A DNA stretch of 44,690 nt from assembly GCA_900543165.1 (NCBI GenBank), contig UQQQ01000009.1, forward strand, positions 1-44,690, written 5' to 3'. The notes under the pieces are model-generated. The model was not told where the DNA came from and did no database searches. It was given only the letters and a program-made list of their open reading frames with translations. A program made the position numbers and the translations under genes. Shown in pieces: positions 1-6,164 of the stretch; positions within the stretch are counted from its first letter, which is position 1, and each line of letters opens with the position of its first letter. Source of the DNA: an uncultured Dialister sp. (GTDB taxonomy: Bacteria; Bacillota; Negativicutes; Veillonellales; Dialisteraceae).

Positions 1-180
1 ATTTTCGCGTCGCTTCACTCCTAAAAATCCAGTTCGCTTGCACAACCCCTTCGGGGAGCTCCCCCGATGGGGTGCCAAGAACGTTCTGCCGCGAATATTT
101 ATGGGCGATGCCCGAAAAGTGGTATTCAAGTCACCAGTCCCTAGCCGCTAATCCCTAGCTACTAATCCCCAGTTCCCTAG
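1..180 (-). repeat. Composite intergenic repeat, partial, reverse orientation
   Basis: Three modules can be seen. At about 47-90 there is a CCCCTTCGGGG hairpin block followed by GAGCTCC and CCGATGGGG, whose inverted copy lies at 15641-15690. At 102-126 there is the GGCGATGCCCGAA block. From 127 to 180 there is a period-7 array (AGTCACC, CCCTAGC and similar units). The array runs into the Fur-family gene and supplies its TAG stop codon (complement of 177-179). The left edge is cut by the window. Confidence 0.8.
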
Positions 181-599
181 CCCTCTTTCTTTTGGCAGTC
201 CTTGCAGATTCCGTAGATCTCAATGCGCGGATCGGCGGCAGCGAAGCCGTACTCCTGCGAGAGCTTCTCTTTATAGCCCTCTTCGAGATGAATATCAATC
301 GGGAAGATGCGATGGCAGGAGGTGCAGATCGCATGAGGGACGGGCGTGCCGTGGTCAAATTCGTAGCGCGTGAGACCATCAGACATCGTGGTAGAGCGGG
401 AGAGAAGCCCATGCTCAGCGAGTGCTTCGCAATTCCGATATACTGTCGAGAGCGAGAGCTGTGTATCCTTGACACGCACCGCCTCGAAGACTTCGCCCGC
501 AGAGAGCGGGAGTCCTTTGGCGAGCGTCTTCAGGATCAGGACACGCGCCTTTGTCCGCTTCATCTTCTTATCCATCAGGAGTTGTTCGATATTGCTCAT
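177..599 (-). CDS. Fur-family metalloregulator (Fur/PerR/Zur type)
   Basis: 140-aa metal-dependent transcription regulator, the usual length for the family. The N-terminal winged helix includes the recognition-helix region LSLSTVYRNCEALAEHGLL (about 48-66). The C-terminal half has the metal-site pattern H83, H89, C92-x2-C95 and a second pair C132-x2-C135, as in structural-zinc Fur proteins. I chose the ATG at 599 over one nine codons upstream because GCGAGGA sits 8 bases before it. The stop TAG lies inside the adjacent period-7 repeat. It is transcribed alone, divergently from the porin gene. Iron (Fur), peroxide (PerR) and zinc (Zur) sensing cannot be separated from the sequence alone. Confidence 0.9.
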   Translation of the reverse strand: MSNIEQLLMDKKMKRTKARVLILKTLAKGLPLSAGEVFEAVRVKDTQLSLSTVYRNCEALAEHGLLSRSTTMSDGLTRYEFDHGTPVPHAICTSCHRIFPIDIHLEEGYKEKLSQEYGFAAADPRIEIYGICKDCQKKEG

Positions 600-617
600 A
601 ATATATCCTCGCTTCAT

Positions 618-632
618 TGATTTCATGAATCA
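618..632. promoter_or_regulatory. Candidate Fur-type operator in the regulator's own leader
   Basis: TGATTTC-A-TGAATCA is an imperfect 7-1-7 inverted repeat resembling the Fur/PerR box layout. It lies between the predicted transcription start (about 645) and the start codon. A second perfect palindrome, ATAGC-GT-GCTAT, lies at 634-645, at the start point. Autoregulation is inferred. Confidence 0.35.
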
Positions 633-651
633 TATAGCGTGCTATGCATTT

Positions 652-680
652 AGAATAGCGGATTTGAGAAAAAATTGCAA
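652..680 (-). promoter_or_regulatory. Promoter of the Fur-family gene
   Basis: On the minus strand TTGCAA (675-680) and TATTCT (652-657) are separated by 17 bases. Just upstream, 688-704 and 707-723 are a 17-bp direct repeat (AAAAATAGGAATAAAGA) with a 19-bp period, either an upstream regulator site or A-tract curvature. Confidence 0.65.
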
Positions 681-754
681 GAGGGAGAAAAATAGGAATA
701 AAGAGTAAAAATAGGAATAAAGAATGAAGGGGGGAGGATTTACGGTGAATCAAT

Positions 755-798
755 GGGCGATGCCTAAAAAAGTATGCAAATCACGAGTCACCGGTCAC
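755..798 (-). repeat. Decayed fragment of the composite repeat
   Basis: GGGCGATGCC followed by degenerate AGTCACC-type units (GAGTCACCGGTCACTT). It lies in the 474-bp gap between the Fur-family gene and the porin gene, which otherwise holds only the two divergent promoters and their leaders. A 62-codon frame across it has no ribosome-binding site and is not called. Confidence 0.5.
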
Positions 799-898
799 TT
801 GCGCCTTTTCATCCCTGATCCTTTATATCTTTTCTCACATTTTATCTCTTACTTTTCAAATCCATGCAAAGCATTCATAATGGAACAATATTTTTTAT

Positions 899-927
899 TT
901 GCGAAGTTCTAATGAAAGTGCTATACT
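899..927 (+). promoter_or_regulatory. Strong promoter of the SLH porin gene
   Basis: TTGCGA (899-904) and TATACT (922-927) are separated by 17 bases in an AT-rich context. A start near 934 gives an untranslated leader of about 140 nt, with Shine-Dalgarno AAGGAG at about 1059-1064. Confidence 0.75.
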
Positions 928-936
928 GTATGTAGC

Positions 937-959
937 CAACTGAGAAGTCCTGTCAGTTG
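937..959 (+). promoter_or_regulatory. 5'-terminal hairpin of the porin mRNA
   Basis: CAACTGA (937-943) and TCAGTTG (953-959) form a perfect 7-bp stem with a 9-nt loop starting only about three nucleotides from the predicted 5' end. Hairpins in this position stabilise abundant porin mRNAs such as E. coli ompA. The same role here is inferred. Confidence 0.45.
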
Positions 960-1073
960 ACGGGAGAAAGACAGAAGGAACGCAGAGGAAACACGGTCAC
1001 TCGCGCAGCACTCCTTCCGGAAAGCTCCTCCTTATCAGGACTACCCATATTTCTATATAAGGAGCGATTTATT

Positions 1074-2414
1074 ATGAAAAAGATCCTCGCACTGGCTGCT
1101 GTAGCAGCACTCACCGCTGGCGTATCCGCTTACGCTGCAAACCCGTTCTCTGATGTTACCCCGGATGACTGGGCATTCCAGGCTGTTTCTGACCTGTCCG
1201 CTCAGGGCGTCGTAGAAGGCTATCCGGACGGCTCTTTCAAGGGCGAAAGAAACATGACCCGTTACGAACTGGCTCAGATCATCGCTCGCCTGATGGCTAA
1301 AGAAGACCAGCTGAATGCAGAACAGCAGGCTACCCTCGACAAACTCGCTGGCGAATACGCTGACGAACTCGCAAACCTCGGCGTTCGCGTAGCAAACCTC
1401 GAAAAGAAAGTCGGCAACATCTCTTGGTCCGGCGATGCTCGTATGCAGTACCAGCATCATAAAGACCTTGGGCTGAAAGATGGAAAGATTCAGTCGACTA
1501 ATGATGCTGATGACTGGACTGGTCGTATGAGAATTAACGTAAGCGGTCAGGTCAATGATCAGGTTTCCGTAGAAGGTCGTCTCGCAACCAACATGTACTT
1601 CAAAGATGCCAAAGATGACGATGGCAACACCACCATGGATAAGCTCCATGTAGTATATCAGCCAACCGATGCATTCAGCATCGATCTTGGCCGTACTTCT
1701 GCAGGCCTGTCTCAGACCGGCATCTTCATGGATGATGACGGCCAGTATGATGGTATCGTTGCTGCATATGATAATGGCAAATTCAACCTGAGCGCTGGCT
1801 ATGGTCGTGTAGGTGGCGGAGTTGATGGTACTCCTATCGACTATCATGATTATGAAAACTGGTTCGTAAAAGCTGGCACCAAGGTTGGCGACAAAGTTGA
1901 CCTGTCTGCATTCTATACCCAGTATGCTTCCAAGAGCGATAGCAAAGTTCTCGCTGATGCACTTAATAAAGTTCCTGGCCTGAAGTCCGAAGCTGATGAT
2001 GTGGCTGTTTGGGGCGTAGGCGCAGGTGTTGATCTCGGTGGCGGATTCGTTCTCGATGGCGACTACATTAAACATGCAGACGACCTGACTGATAAAGCAG
2101 CTATGTGGACCGCAGGTCTGACTTACGGTGAAGTGGATACCGATAAAGTTGGTTCTTGGTCTCTCGGCGTTCACTATGTAGATGCTGACCGTTTGGCTTA
2201 CCTCGGCGGTGTTTCCGCATGGGATATGACCGATCACCTGGATTACTCCCTGCTGTCCGGCATGAAGTTCTGGCAGGCAAAAGCTGGTGTAGCACTGCAG
2301 AAGAACGTCGAACTCGATGCATACTACTACTTCGGCGGCAAAACGAAAGAAAACAAGGATATCTTCGGCGATCCGGACGATACCTTCGGCATCGAACTCA
2401 ACTACGCATTCTAA
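1074..2414 (+). CDS. SLH-domain outer-membrane porin (OmpM type)
   Basis: 446-aa outer-membrane protein. Residues 1-21 form a signal peptide ending A-Y-A. Residues about 22-80 form one SLH domain (FSDVTPDDWAFQAV, then GVVEGYPDGSFKG and MTRYELAQIIARL), which in Negativicutes binds polyamine-modified peptidoglycan. A short coiled coil follows (about 80-115), then a long alternating hydrophobic/polar region rich in Y, G and D that ends in aromatic Phe, as in beta-barrel porins. The ATG at 1074 has AAGGAG upstream and starts the signal peptide; an in-frame extension from 957 lies in the leader and is rejected. Codon use is more biased than in its neighbours, which fits high expression. It tethers the outer membrane and probably forms a diffusion channel. 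Confidence 0.93.
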   Translation: MKKILALAAVAALTAGVSAYAANPFSDVTPDDWAFQAVSDLSAQGVVEGYPDGSFKGERNMTRYELAQIIARLMAKEDQLNAEQQATLDKLAGEYADELANLGVRVANLEKKVGNISWSGDARMQYQHHKDLGLKDGKIQSTNDADDWTGRMRINVSGQVNDQVSVEGRLATNMYFKDAKDDDGNTTMDKLHVVYQPTDAFSIDLGRTSAGLSQTGIFMDDDGQYDGIVAAYDNGKFNLSAGYGRVGGGVDGTPIDYHDYENWFVKAGTKVGDKVDLSAFYTQYASKSDSKVLADALNKVPGLKSEADDVAVWGVGAGVDLGGGFVLDGDYIKHADDLTDKAAMWTAGLTYGEVDTDKVGSWSLGVHYVDADRLAYLGGVSAWDMTDHLDYSLLSGMKFWQAKAGVALQKNVELDAYYYFGGKTKENKDIFGDPDDTFGIELNYAF

Positions 2415-2430
2415 TCTCACACTGAGACTA

Positions 2431-2459
2431 AAAAAGAACTCCTTCGGGAGTTCTTTTTT
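2431..2459. terminator. Bidirectional terminator between porin and ATPase genes
   Basis: AAAGAACTCC and GGAGTTCTTT form a stem around a TTCG loop with A-tracts and T-tracts on both sides. It lies 17 bases after the porin stop and 10 bases after the stop of the convergent ATPase gene. Confidence 0.9.
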
Positions 2460-2468
2460 ATGGGAGAT

Positions 2469-3815
2469 TCACTCACGCGTTGCATCGAGGCTTCTGACAT
2501 AATGCTTCAGAAGGAAGGCGCAGAAGTACGGGAAGGTATAGATATTTTCCTGACATCCGATATTCCCGCGAACGAGCTTGATGCCGCGATGGATATCGCC
2601 GTAGTTCGGGTTCTTGATGAGCTGGCGGAGGGAGGCGGCCGCGCCATTTCCTGCTTTCACTTCCAGCGGGATGAGTTCATGCTGGCTTCGAATGAAGAAA
2701 TCTTCTTCCAGGCTGGAATTTTCTTTCTTATAGTAGAAAAGGGGAAGCCCTGCTTTGAAGAGTGCTTCGGCGATCATATTCTCATAGAGCGCTCCCTTGT
2801 ATACGCCAAGGTTCTGGTTGGCACGGAGGTCTTCTTGCGCTTCTTCGTCCAGAGAGGCGATGAGCAGGCCGGTGTCTTTGAAATAAATCTTGAAGCGGGT
2901 GCGATCCCCATTCCCTTTGAGTGGAAGCTCCGGGAAGTTCAGGCAGTAGCAGAGGTTCACCATGCCGGCATCATTCAGCCACTCGATAGCGTCCATGTAG
3001 CGCGAGAGGCGCGCACCACGAGCGACTTTTGTGATTTGGAATTTCTTGTTTTGCTTGGCGAGCTGAGCCGGGATGCTGCGGAAGACAGAGAGGACTTTCG
3101 TCTGCTCCAGACCCGGGAGGTACTTGCGGATGTCTTCCTCATAGTCCAGAAGCAGCTGGCGCTGTTTGGGGAGAATTTGTGAGAAGTGCCCTTGCTCGAT
3201 GTAAGTTTTCACGACGTCGGGCATGCCGCCTAGGAGGCAGTAGTCTAGGAAGAGCGCTCCGTATTGGTCTATTTCCAGCTGGGAAAAAGGGGTGAGGCTT
3301 TGCATGTGGGAGAGCATGTCTGTGGTGAGACTTTCTCCATAGCCCTTTGCCCAAAGAAATTCCTCAAAGTCCATGGAGGTCATCTCAAAGCCTTCCTTGT
3401 AGCCGATACTGTTGCTCTCGATCCTGCGGTAGTTCAGTCCCCGCATGGAGCCGCTCAGTATGACATCGTAATTTCCTTTGAGCTTGAAAAACTTCAGACT
3501 GGTGGCGATGTCAGGAAATTCCTGGATTTCATCAAAAACGAGAAGCGTCTTGTGTGGAATCAGCGCCGCCTCTGGCGAGAGGATGGAAATATTGCGGAGA
3601 ATGTTTTCCTCGCTGTAGCCGTCAGATAGGATTTGCTTGAATTTGGGCTCTTCGACGAAATTGATGTAGAGAATATGTGGATAGTGGGCTTTTGCGAAGT
3701 GCAGGATGGACTCCGTCTTTCCGACCTGCCGCGGGCCTTTGATGATGAGCGGTTTGCGATCATTTGATGCTTTCCATTCTTCCAGAAAAACATCTATTTT
3801 TCTTCGTAGATACAT
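2469..3815 (-). CDS. AAA-family ATPase with DUF4143 C-terminal region
   Basis: 448-aa cytoplasmic ATPase. Walker A is GPRQVGKT (27-34), Walker B LLVFDEIQ (91-98), and an arginine-containing LSGS segment follows at about 118. The C-terminal half (KIYFKDTGLL..., YENMIAEALF, LIPLEVKAG) is the nuclease-fold-like DUF4143 region usual in this family. The ATG at 3815 has GAGGTG 8 bases upstream. These genes are common, patchily distributed accessory genes in gut bacteria, and their substrate is unknown. It stands alone, convergent with the porin gene. Its promoter overlaps a pair of direct repeats, so tight regulation is likely. Confidence 0.85.
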   Translation of the reverse strand: MYLRRKIDVFLEEWKASNDRKPLIIKGPRQVGKTESILHFAKAHYPHILYINFVEEPKFKQILSDGYSEENILRNISILSPEAALIPHKTLLVFDEIQEFPDIATSLKFFKLKGNYDVILSGSMRGLNYRRIESNSIGYKEGFEMTSMDFEEFLWAKGYGESLTTDMLSHMQSLTPFSQLEIDQYGALFLDYCLLGGMPDVVKTYIEQGHFSQILPKQRQLLLDYEEDIRKYLPGLEQTKVLSVFRSIPAQLAKQNKKFQITKVARGARLSRYMDAIEWLNDAGMVNLCYCLNFPELPLKGNGDRTRFKIYFKDTGLLIASLDEEAQEDLRANQNLGVYKGALYENMIAEALFKAGLPLFYYKKENSSLEEDFFIRSQHELIPLEVKAGNGAAASLRQLIKNPNYGDIHRGIKLVRGNIGCQENIYTFPYFCAFLLKHYVRSLDATRE

Positions 3816-3854
3816 GGTATCACCTCATGCGATAGAATCTGGGGATTTCATCTC

Positions 3855-3883
3855 ATTGTACAATTTTATGAGGAACTTTTCAA
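3855..3883 (-). promoter_or_regulatory. Promoter of the DUF4143 ATPase gene
   Basis: On the minus strand TTGAAA (3878-3883) and TACAAT (3855-3860) are 17 bases apart. The -10 box lies inside one copy of the 18-bp direct repeat at 3857-3907. Confidence 0.7.
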
Positions 3884-3907
3884 TGCGGCTGTACAATTTC
3901 ATGAGGA
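3857..3907. repeat. 18-bp direct repeat flanking the ATPase promoter (candidate operators)
   Basis: TGTACAATTTTATGAGGA (3857-3874) and TGTACAATTTCATGAGGA (3890-3907) match at 17 of 18 bases, with starts 33 bp apart (about three helical turns). Each contains the palindrome TGTACA. One copy covers the -10 box and the other lies just upstream of the -35 box. They do not resemble the composite intergenic repeats, so a repressor or activator site is likely. Confidence 0.6.
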
Positions 3908-3990
3908 GGGTACATTAGTTCCTTGTGCCATGCAGAGGGGAAGGGGCTTTGGATTTATGCCACAACAACGATCAACCAACAACAATTTCC

Positions 3991-4019
3991 TTGCACATCC
4001 CCCAGAAAATGAGTACAAT
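3991..4019 (+). promoter_or_regulatory. Promoter of a short transcript upstream of the MFS exporter gene
   Basis: TTGCAC (3991-3996) and TACAAT (4014-4019) are 17 bases apart. A terminator-like hairpin follows within 65 bases. Confidence 0.6.
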
Positions 4020-4025
4020 AGGGAC

Positions 4026-4082
4026 ACCAAATGATGCTGGCTGAAAGGATTGGCGGACTCCGTTTTACGGGGCCCGCTTTTT
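4026..4082 (+). ncRNA. Candidate short RNA or attenuated leader
   Basis: Predicted transcript of about 57 nt from the promoter at 3991-4019 to the hairpin at 4053-4082. It could be a small RNA, or a leader whose terminator must be read through to express the exporter gene at 4292. An ATG at 4031 opens a frame (Met-Met-Leu-Ala-Glu-Arg) across the terminator, as leader-peptide attenuators do, but it has no clear Shine-Dalgarno sequence. Confidence 0.4.
4053..4082 (+). terminator. Intrinsic terminator or attenuator upstream of the exporter gene
   Basis: GCGGACTCCG (4053-4062), loop TTTTA, CGGGGCCCGC (4068-4077), then five T. One A-C mismatch and one G-U pair. Confidence 0.6.
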
Positions 4083-4089
4083 GTGTTCT

Positions 4090-4271
4090 GCTCATTGGTC
4101 TTTCATACCGTCGCTGCCCTATCCGGCTTGCTACGCTCGCCACCTTCCCCTCGAGGGGAAGGCTGAATCGGAGTGGCGAAGCCGCCACTTTCATTTCTAA
4201 TTCCTCATTCGGGTCGAATTTTCATCCACAATCAAGGGACGCCCCGTCACACGTGCTAACCCTGAACCCGC
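4090..4271 (-). repeat. Repeat block: CCTTCCCCTCGAGGGGAAGG family plus composite fragment
   Basis: 4096-4190 is a reverse copy of the family also found at about 11455-11515 and 13310-13375: a perfect TTCCCCT...AGGGGAA palindrome, then GGTGGCGAGC, GGATAGGG and TATGAAAGA. At 4226-4270 follows the CAATCAAGGGACG...CTAACCCTGAACCC end of the composite repeat, ending just before the exporter's ribosome-binding site. With the promoter and terminator above, this accounts for the 476-bp gap. Confidence 0.7.
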
Positions 4272-4291
4272 TTTTTCCAAAGGAGGCCACC

Positions 4292-5467
4292 ATGAACAGC
4301 ATACTCTATCTTACGATCTTCCTTGGCGTCATGTCAGCGATGGCGCCGCTGTCGACGGATATGTACCTGCCTTCGCTGCCGGAGATTTCTTCCGCCTTTG
4401 ACATTTCCACCTCGATGACGCAGCTGACGCTCACGATGACGATGGTGGGGATGGCGGTCGGACAGATCCTGGGCGGGCCCGTCTCAGACCGGCTGGGGCG
4501 CAAGGTGCCGCTCCTCATCGGTATGGCGGGCTTCACGCTGGCGTCTCTGGGCTGTGCGTGTACGGAGGAAATCCATTTCTTTCTGGCTTTTCGTTTTTTG
4601 CAGGGGCTCTCTGGCGCTTTCGGCATCGTGATCGCTCGTGCGGTGGCGCGTGATGTGGTGGAGGGGCCGGCACTGATGCAGTTCATGGCGCTCCTCATGA
4701 TGGTGAATGGCCTCGCTCCGATCGCGGCGCCTGTCGCAGGGGCGCAGGTTCTGTGTTTCACGGACTGGCATGGGATCTTCATTTTCCTTGTCGGGATCGG
4801 GCTGGTGCAGATGGGCTTGACGATGCATTTCAAGGAAACGCTGAAGAAGGGGGAGCGTGTGCGAAGCTTTACGGAGGGCTTTGCTGCATTTGCCGTGCTG
4901 GTGAGAAATCGCTATTTCTTCGGCCAGTGTCTTCTGCAGTGTTTCTATTTCGGTGCGTTCTTTTCCTACATCGCGGGATCCGTCTTTCTTTTTCAGAATA
5001 TCTATGGCGTCTCGCCGCAGGTGTACAGCTATATCTTCGGCGGTATCGGCCTTGGCCTCATGCTGATGGGGGTGCTCCCGGCGAAGATGGCAGGGGCGGT
5101 CGCGGAGATCACTTTTCTCAAGGCGGCGCTCATCGTGCCTTTCGTGATGTCGCTCTTCTTCCTGGCGGGCATTGTGCTGGACGCGCCGATCGGTTACACG
5201 CTCCCTGTGCTTTTTCTTACCATCGTCCCGCTCTCGGTCATGGGGGCGGCGTCGACTTCGCTCTCGCTTTCCCGCTGCGGGAAGAATGCGGGGAGCGCGT
5301 CGGCGCTTCTGGGCTTTTTCAATATGATCCTTGGCGGTGCGCTGATGCCGCTCACGGGGATCGCGGATGACCACTCTGCGCTCCCGATGGGGATCATCAT
5401 GGCTCTCTGCTATGCCCTCTCGCTCATCGTCTTCCGCACGATGATCTGGCCGGCGCATAAGAAGTGA
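4292..5467 (+). CDS. MFS drug-resistance transporter, Bcr/CflA type
   Basis: 391-aa inner-membrane proton antiporter with about 12 hydrophobic segments. The N-terminal STDMYLPSLPEI and the loop GGPVSDRLGRKVPLL (motif A) after the second helix are typical of the Bcr/CflA branch (bicyclomycin, chloramphenicol and similar efflux), as is RAVARDVVEG in the fourth-helix region. The ATG at 4292 has a near-perfect AAGGAGG 5 bases upstream. An upstream in-frame extension to 4031 runs through repeats and a terminator and is rejected. It is a single-gene unit with a possible attenuator upstream and a terminator downstream. The substrate cannot be predicted. Confidence 0.9.
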   Translation: MNSILYLTIFLGVMSAMAPLSTDMYLPSLPEISSAFDISTSMTQLTLTMTMVGMAVGQILGGPVSDRLGRKVPLLIGMAGFTLASLGCACTEEIHFFLAFRFLQGLSGAFGIVIARAVARDVVEGPALMQFMALLMMVNGLAPIAAPVAGAQVLCFTDWHGIFIFLVGIGLVQMGLTMHFKETLKKGERVRSFTEGFAAFAVLVRNRYFFGQCLLQCFYFGAFFSYIAGSVFLFQNIYGVSPQVYSYIFGGIGLGLMLMGVLPAKMAGAVAEITFLKAALIVPFVMSLFFLAGIVLDAPIGYTLPVLFLTIVPLSVMGAASTSLSLSRCGKNAGSASALLGFFNMILGGALMPLTGIADDHSALPMGIIMALCYALSLIVFRTMIWPAHKK

Positions 5468-5485
5468 GAAATGTGAAGTGTTGGC

Positions 5486-5516
5486 GCGGCGCGTCCTATT
5501 TGGATGTGCCGCTTTT
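5486..5516 (+). terminator. Terminator after the MFS exporter
   Basis: GCGGCGCGTCC (5486-5496) pairs with GGATGTGCCGC (5502-5512) through two G-U pairs around a TATTT loop, followed by TTTT. Confidence 0.7.
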
Positions 5517-5519
5517 GGG

Positions 5520-5820
5520 TGGGGGACTGGGGACTAGTGACTAGTGACTGGTGACTGCGGTCTCTCCCGTATCGTCATCCCGAGCGCAGCCCTCGATCTT
5601 TACTGCACTGCGAGAATCAGCGTGTATGCACCAAGGGAAAACGATGTCCTGGCGCTGTCTCACATCAGGTGATGAGCGTTCTGCAAGAAAGATTTCTCGG
5701 CTACGCTCAAAATGACGACGAAGCGCCGCACCTTCTCCGCCCTACCCGTAGGACCTACAGAACCCGCTGAACCTCTTTCAAACGCAATCAAGGGACTGCA
5801 CGTCCCGGGGCTAACCCTGA
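5520..5820 (+). repeat. Composite intergenic repeat, forward copy with nested 150-bp element
   Basis: Order: period-7 array GTGACTN (5526-5556), nested inverted-repeat element (5573-5719), half of the GCGCCGC hairpin module (about 5721-5730), a period-9 GAACC-based stretch (5758-5780), then AATCAAGGGAC and CTAACCCTGAA. A second complete copy follows at 5838-6045. Together they fill the 697-bp gap between the exporter and the activase gene. Confidence 0.8.
5573..5719 (+). mobile_element. MITE-like element with about 32-bp terminal inverted repeats, copy 1
   Basis: Starts CGTCATCCCGAGCGCAGCC and ends GGCTACGCTCAAAATGACG, near-perfect inverted repeats of each other. The interior (AATCAGCGTGTATGC, CTCACATCAGGTGATGAG) is shared with copies at 14332-14480 and 23880-24030. 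It has no coding capacity. The ends resemble GTCAT(T/C)CCGAGCG palindromic repeats that are widespread in bacterial genomes. Confidence 0.65.
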
Positions 5821-5837
5821 AGTTTGAAAGCAGGGAT

Positions 5838-6045
5838 GAGTGGCTAGGGATTAGGGATTAGGGACTAGTGACTGGTGACTTGAATACCGCCTTCGGGCAT
5901 CGTCATTATTTACACTCCGCGGCGCTTCTGATTTTTATGCGCCGCACCACCACTCCTCACTTCTAACTAGAGCAAGCGAGAGGCTTTCAAGCGTAATCAA
6001 GGGACGACCCACCCCACGGGCGAACCCCGAACCCTGAACCCGACA
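5838..6045 (+). repeat. Composite intergenic repeat, best complete forward copy
   Basis: Reference copy showing all modules: period-7 array (about 5840-5880), TTGAATACCGCCTTCGGGCATCG (split here as TTGAATACC and CTTCGGGCATCG, 5880-5902), hairpin GCGGCGC-N13-GCGCCGC (about 5920-5946), linker ACTCCTCACTTCTAA, GCAATCAAGGGACG-like block, and CCCTGAACCC period-7 end (about 6024-6042). Confidence 0.85.
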
Positions 6046-6104
6046 ACCTCCCCTCTTTTTCCATTGTGTTCTATGCTTTATTGTGCTAAAATGGGATTAG
6101 AAAT

Positions 6105-6134
6105 TATACAATGTATGAATATGCGTGTTATAAT
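6105..6134 (+). promoter_or_regulatory. Promoter of the activase/dehydratase gene
   Basis: Consensus TATAAT at 6129-6134 with a weak -35 TATACA at 6105-6110 (18-bp spacing). The ribosome-binding site GGGAGG follows at 6152-6157. Confidence 0.55.
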
Positions 6135-6164
6135 ATAAGACGTATACAGTTGGGAGGTCGTTTC

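Noticed and set aside
724..912. 62-codon frame upstream of the porin gene
   Set aside because: No convincing ribosome-binding site or domain, and it overlaps decayed repeat DNA and the porin promoter.
2469..3815. DUF4143 ATPase as part of an anti-phage defence system
   Set aside because: No nuclease, toxin, sensor or other defence partner gene is adjacent, and the family is too broad to assign that role from sequence.
4031..4291. N-terminal extension of the MFS exporter from the ATG at 4031
   Set aside because: The frame is open but crosses a terminator hairpin and two repeat families, and a near-perfect ribosome-binding site precedes the ATG at 4292, where family homology starts.
5573..5719. 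Insertion sequence with transposase
   Set aside because: The element has inverted ends but is only about 150 bp and has no coding frame; it can only be a non-autonomous element.
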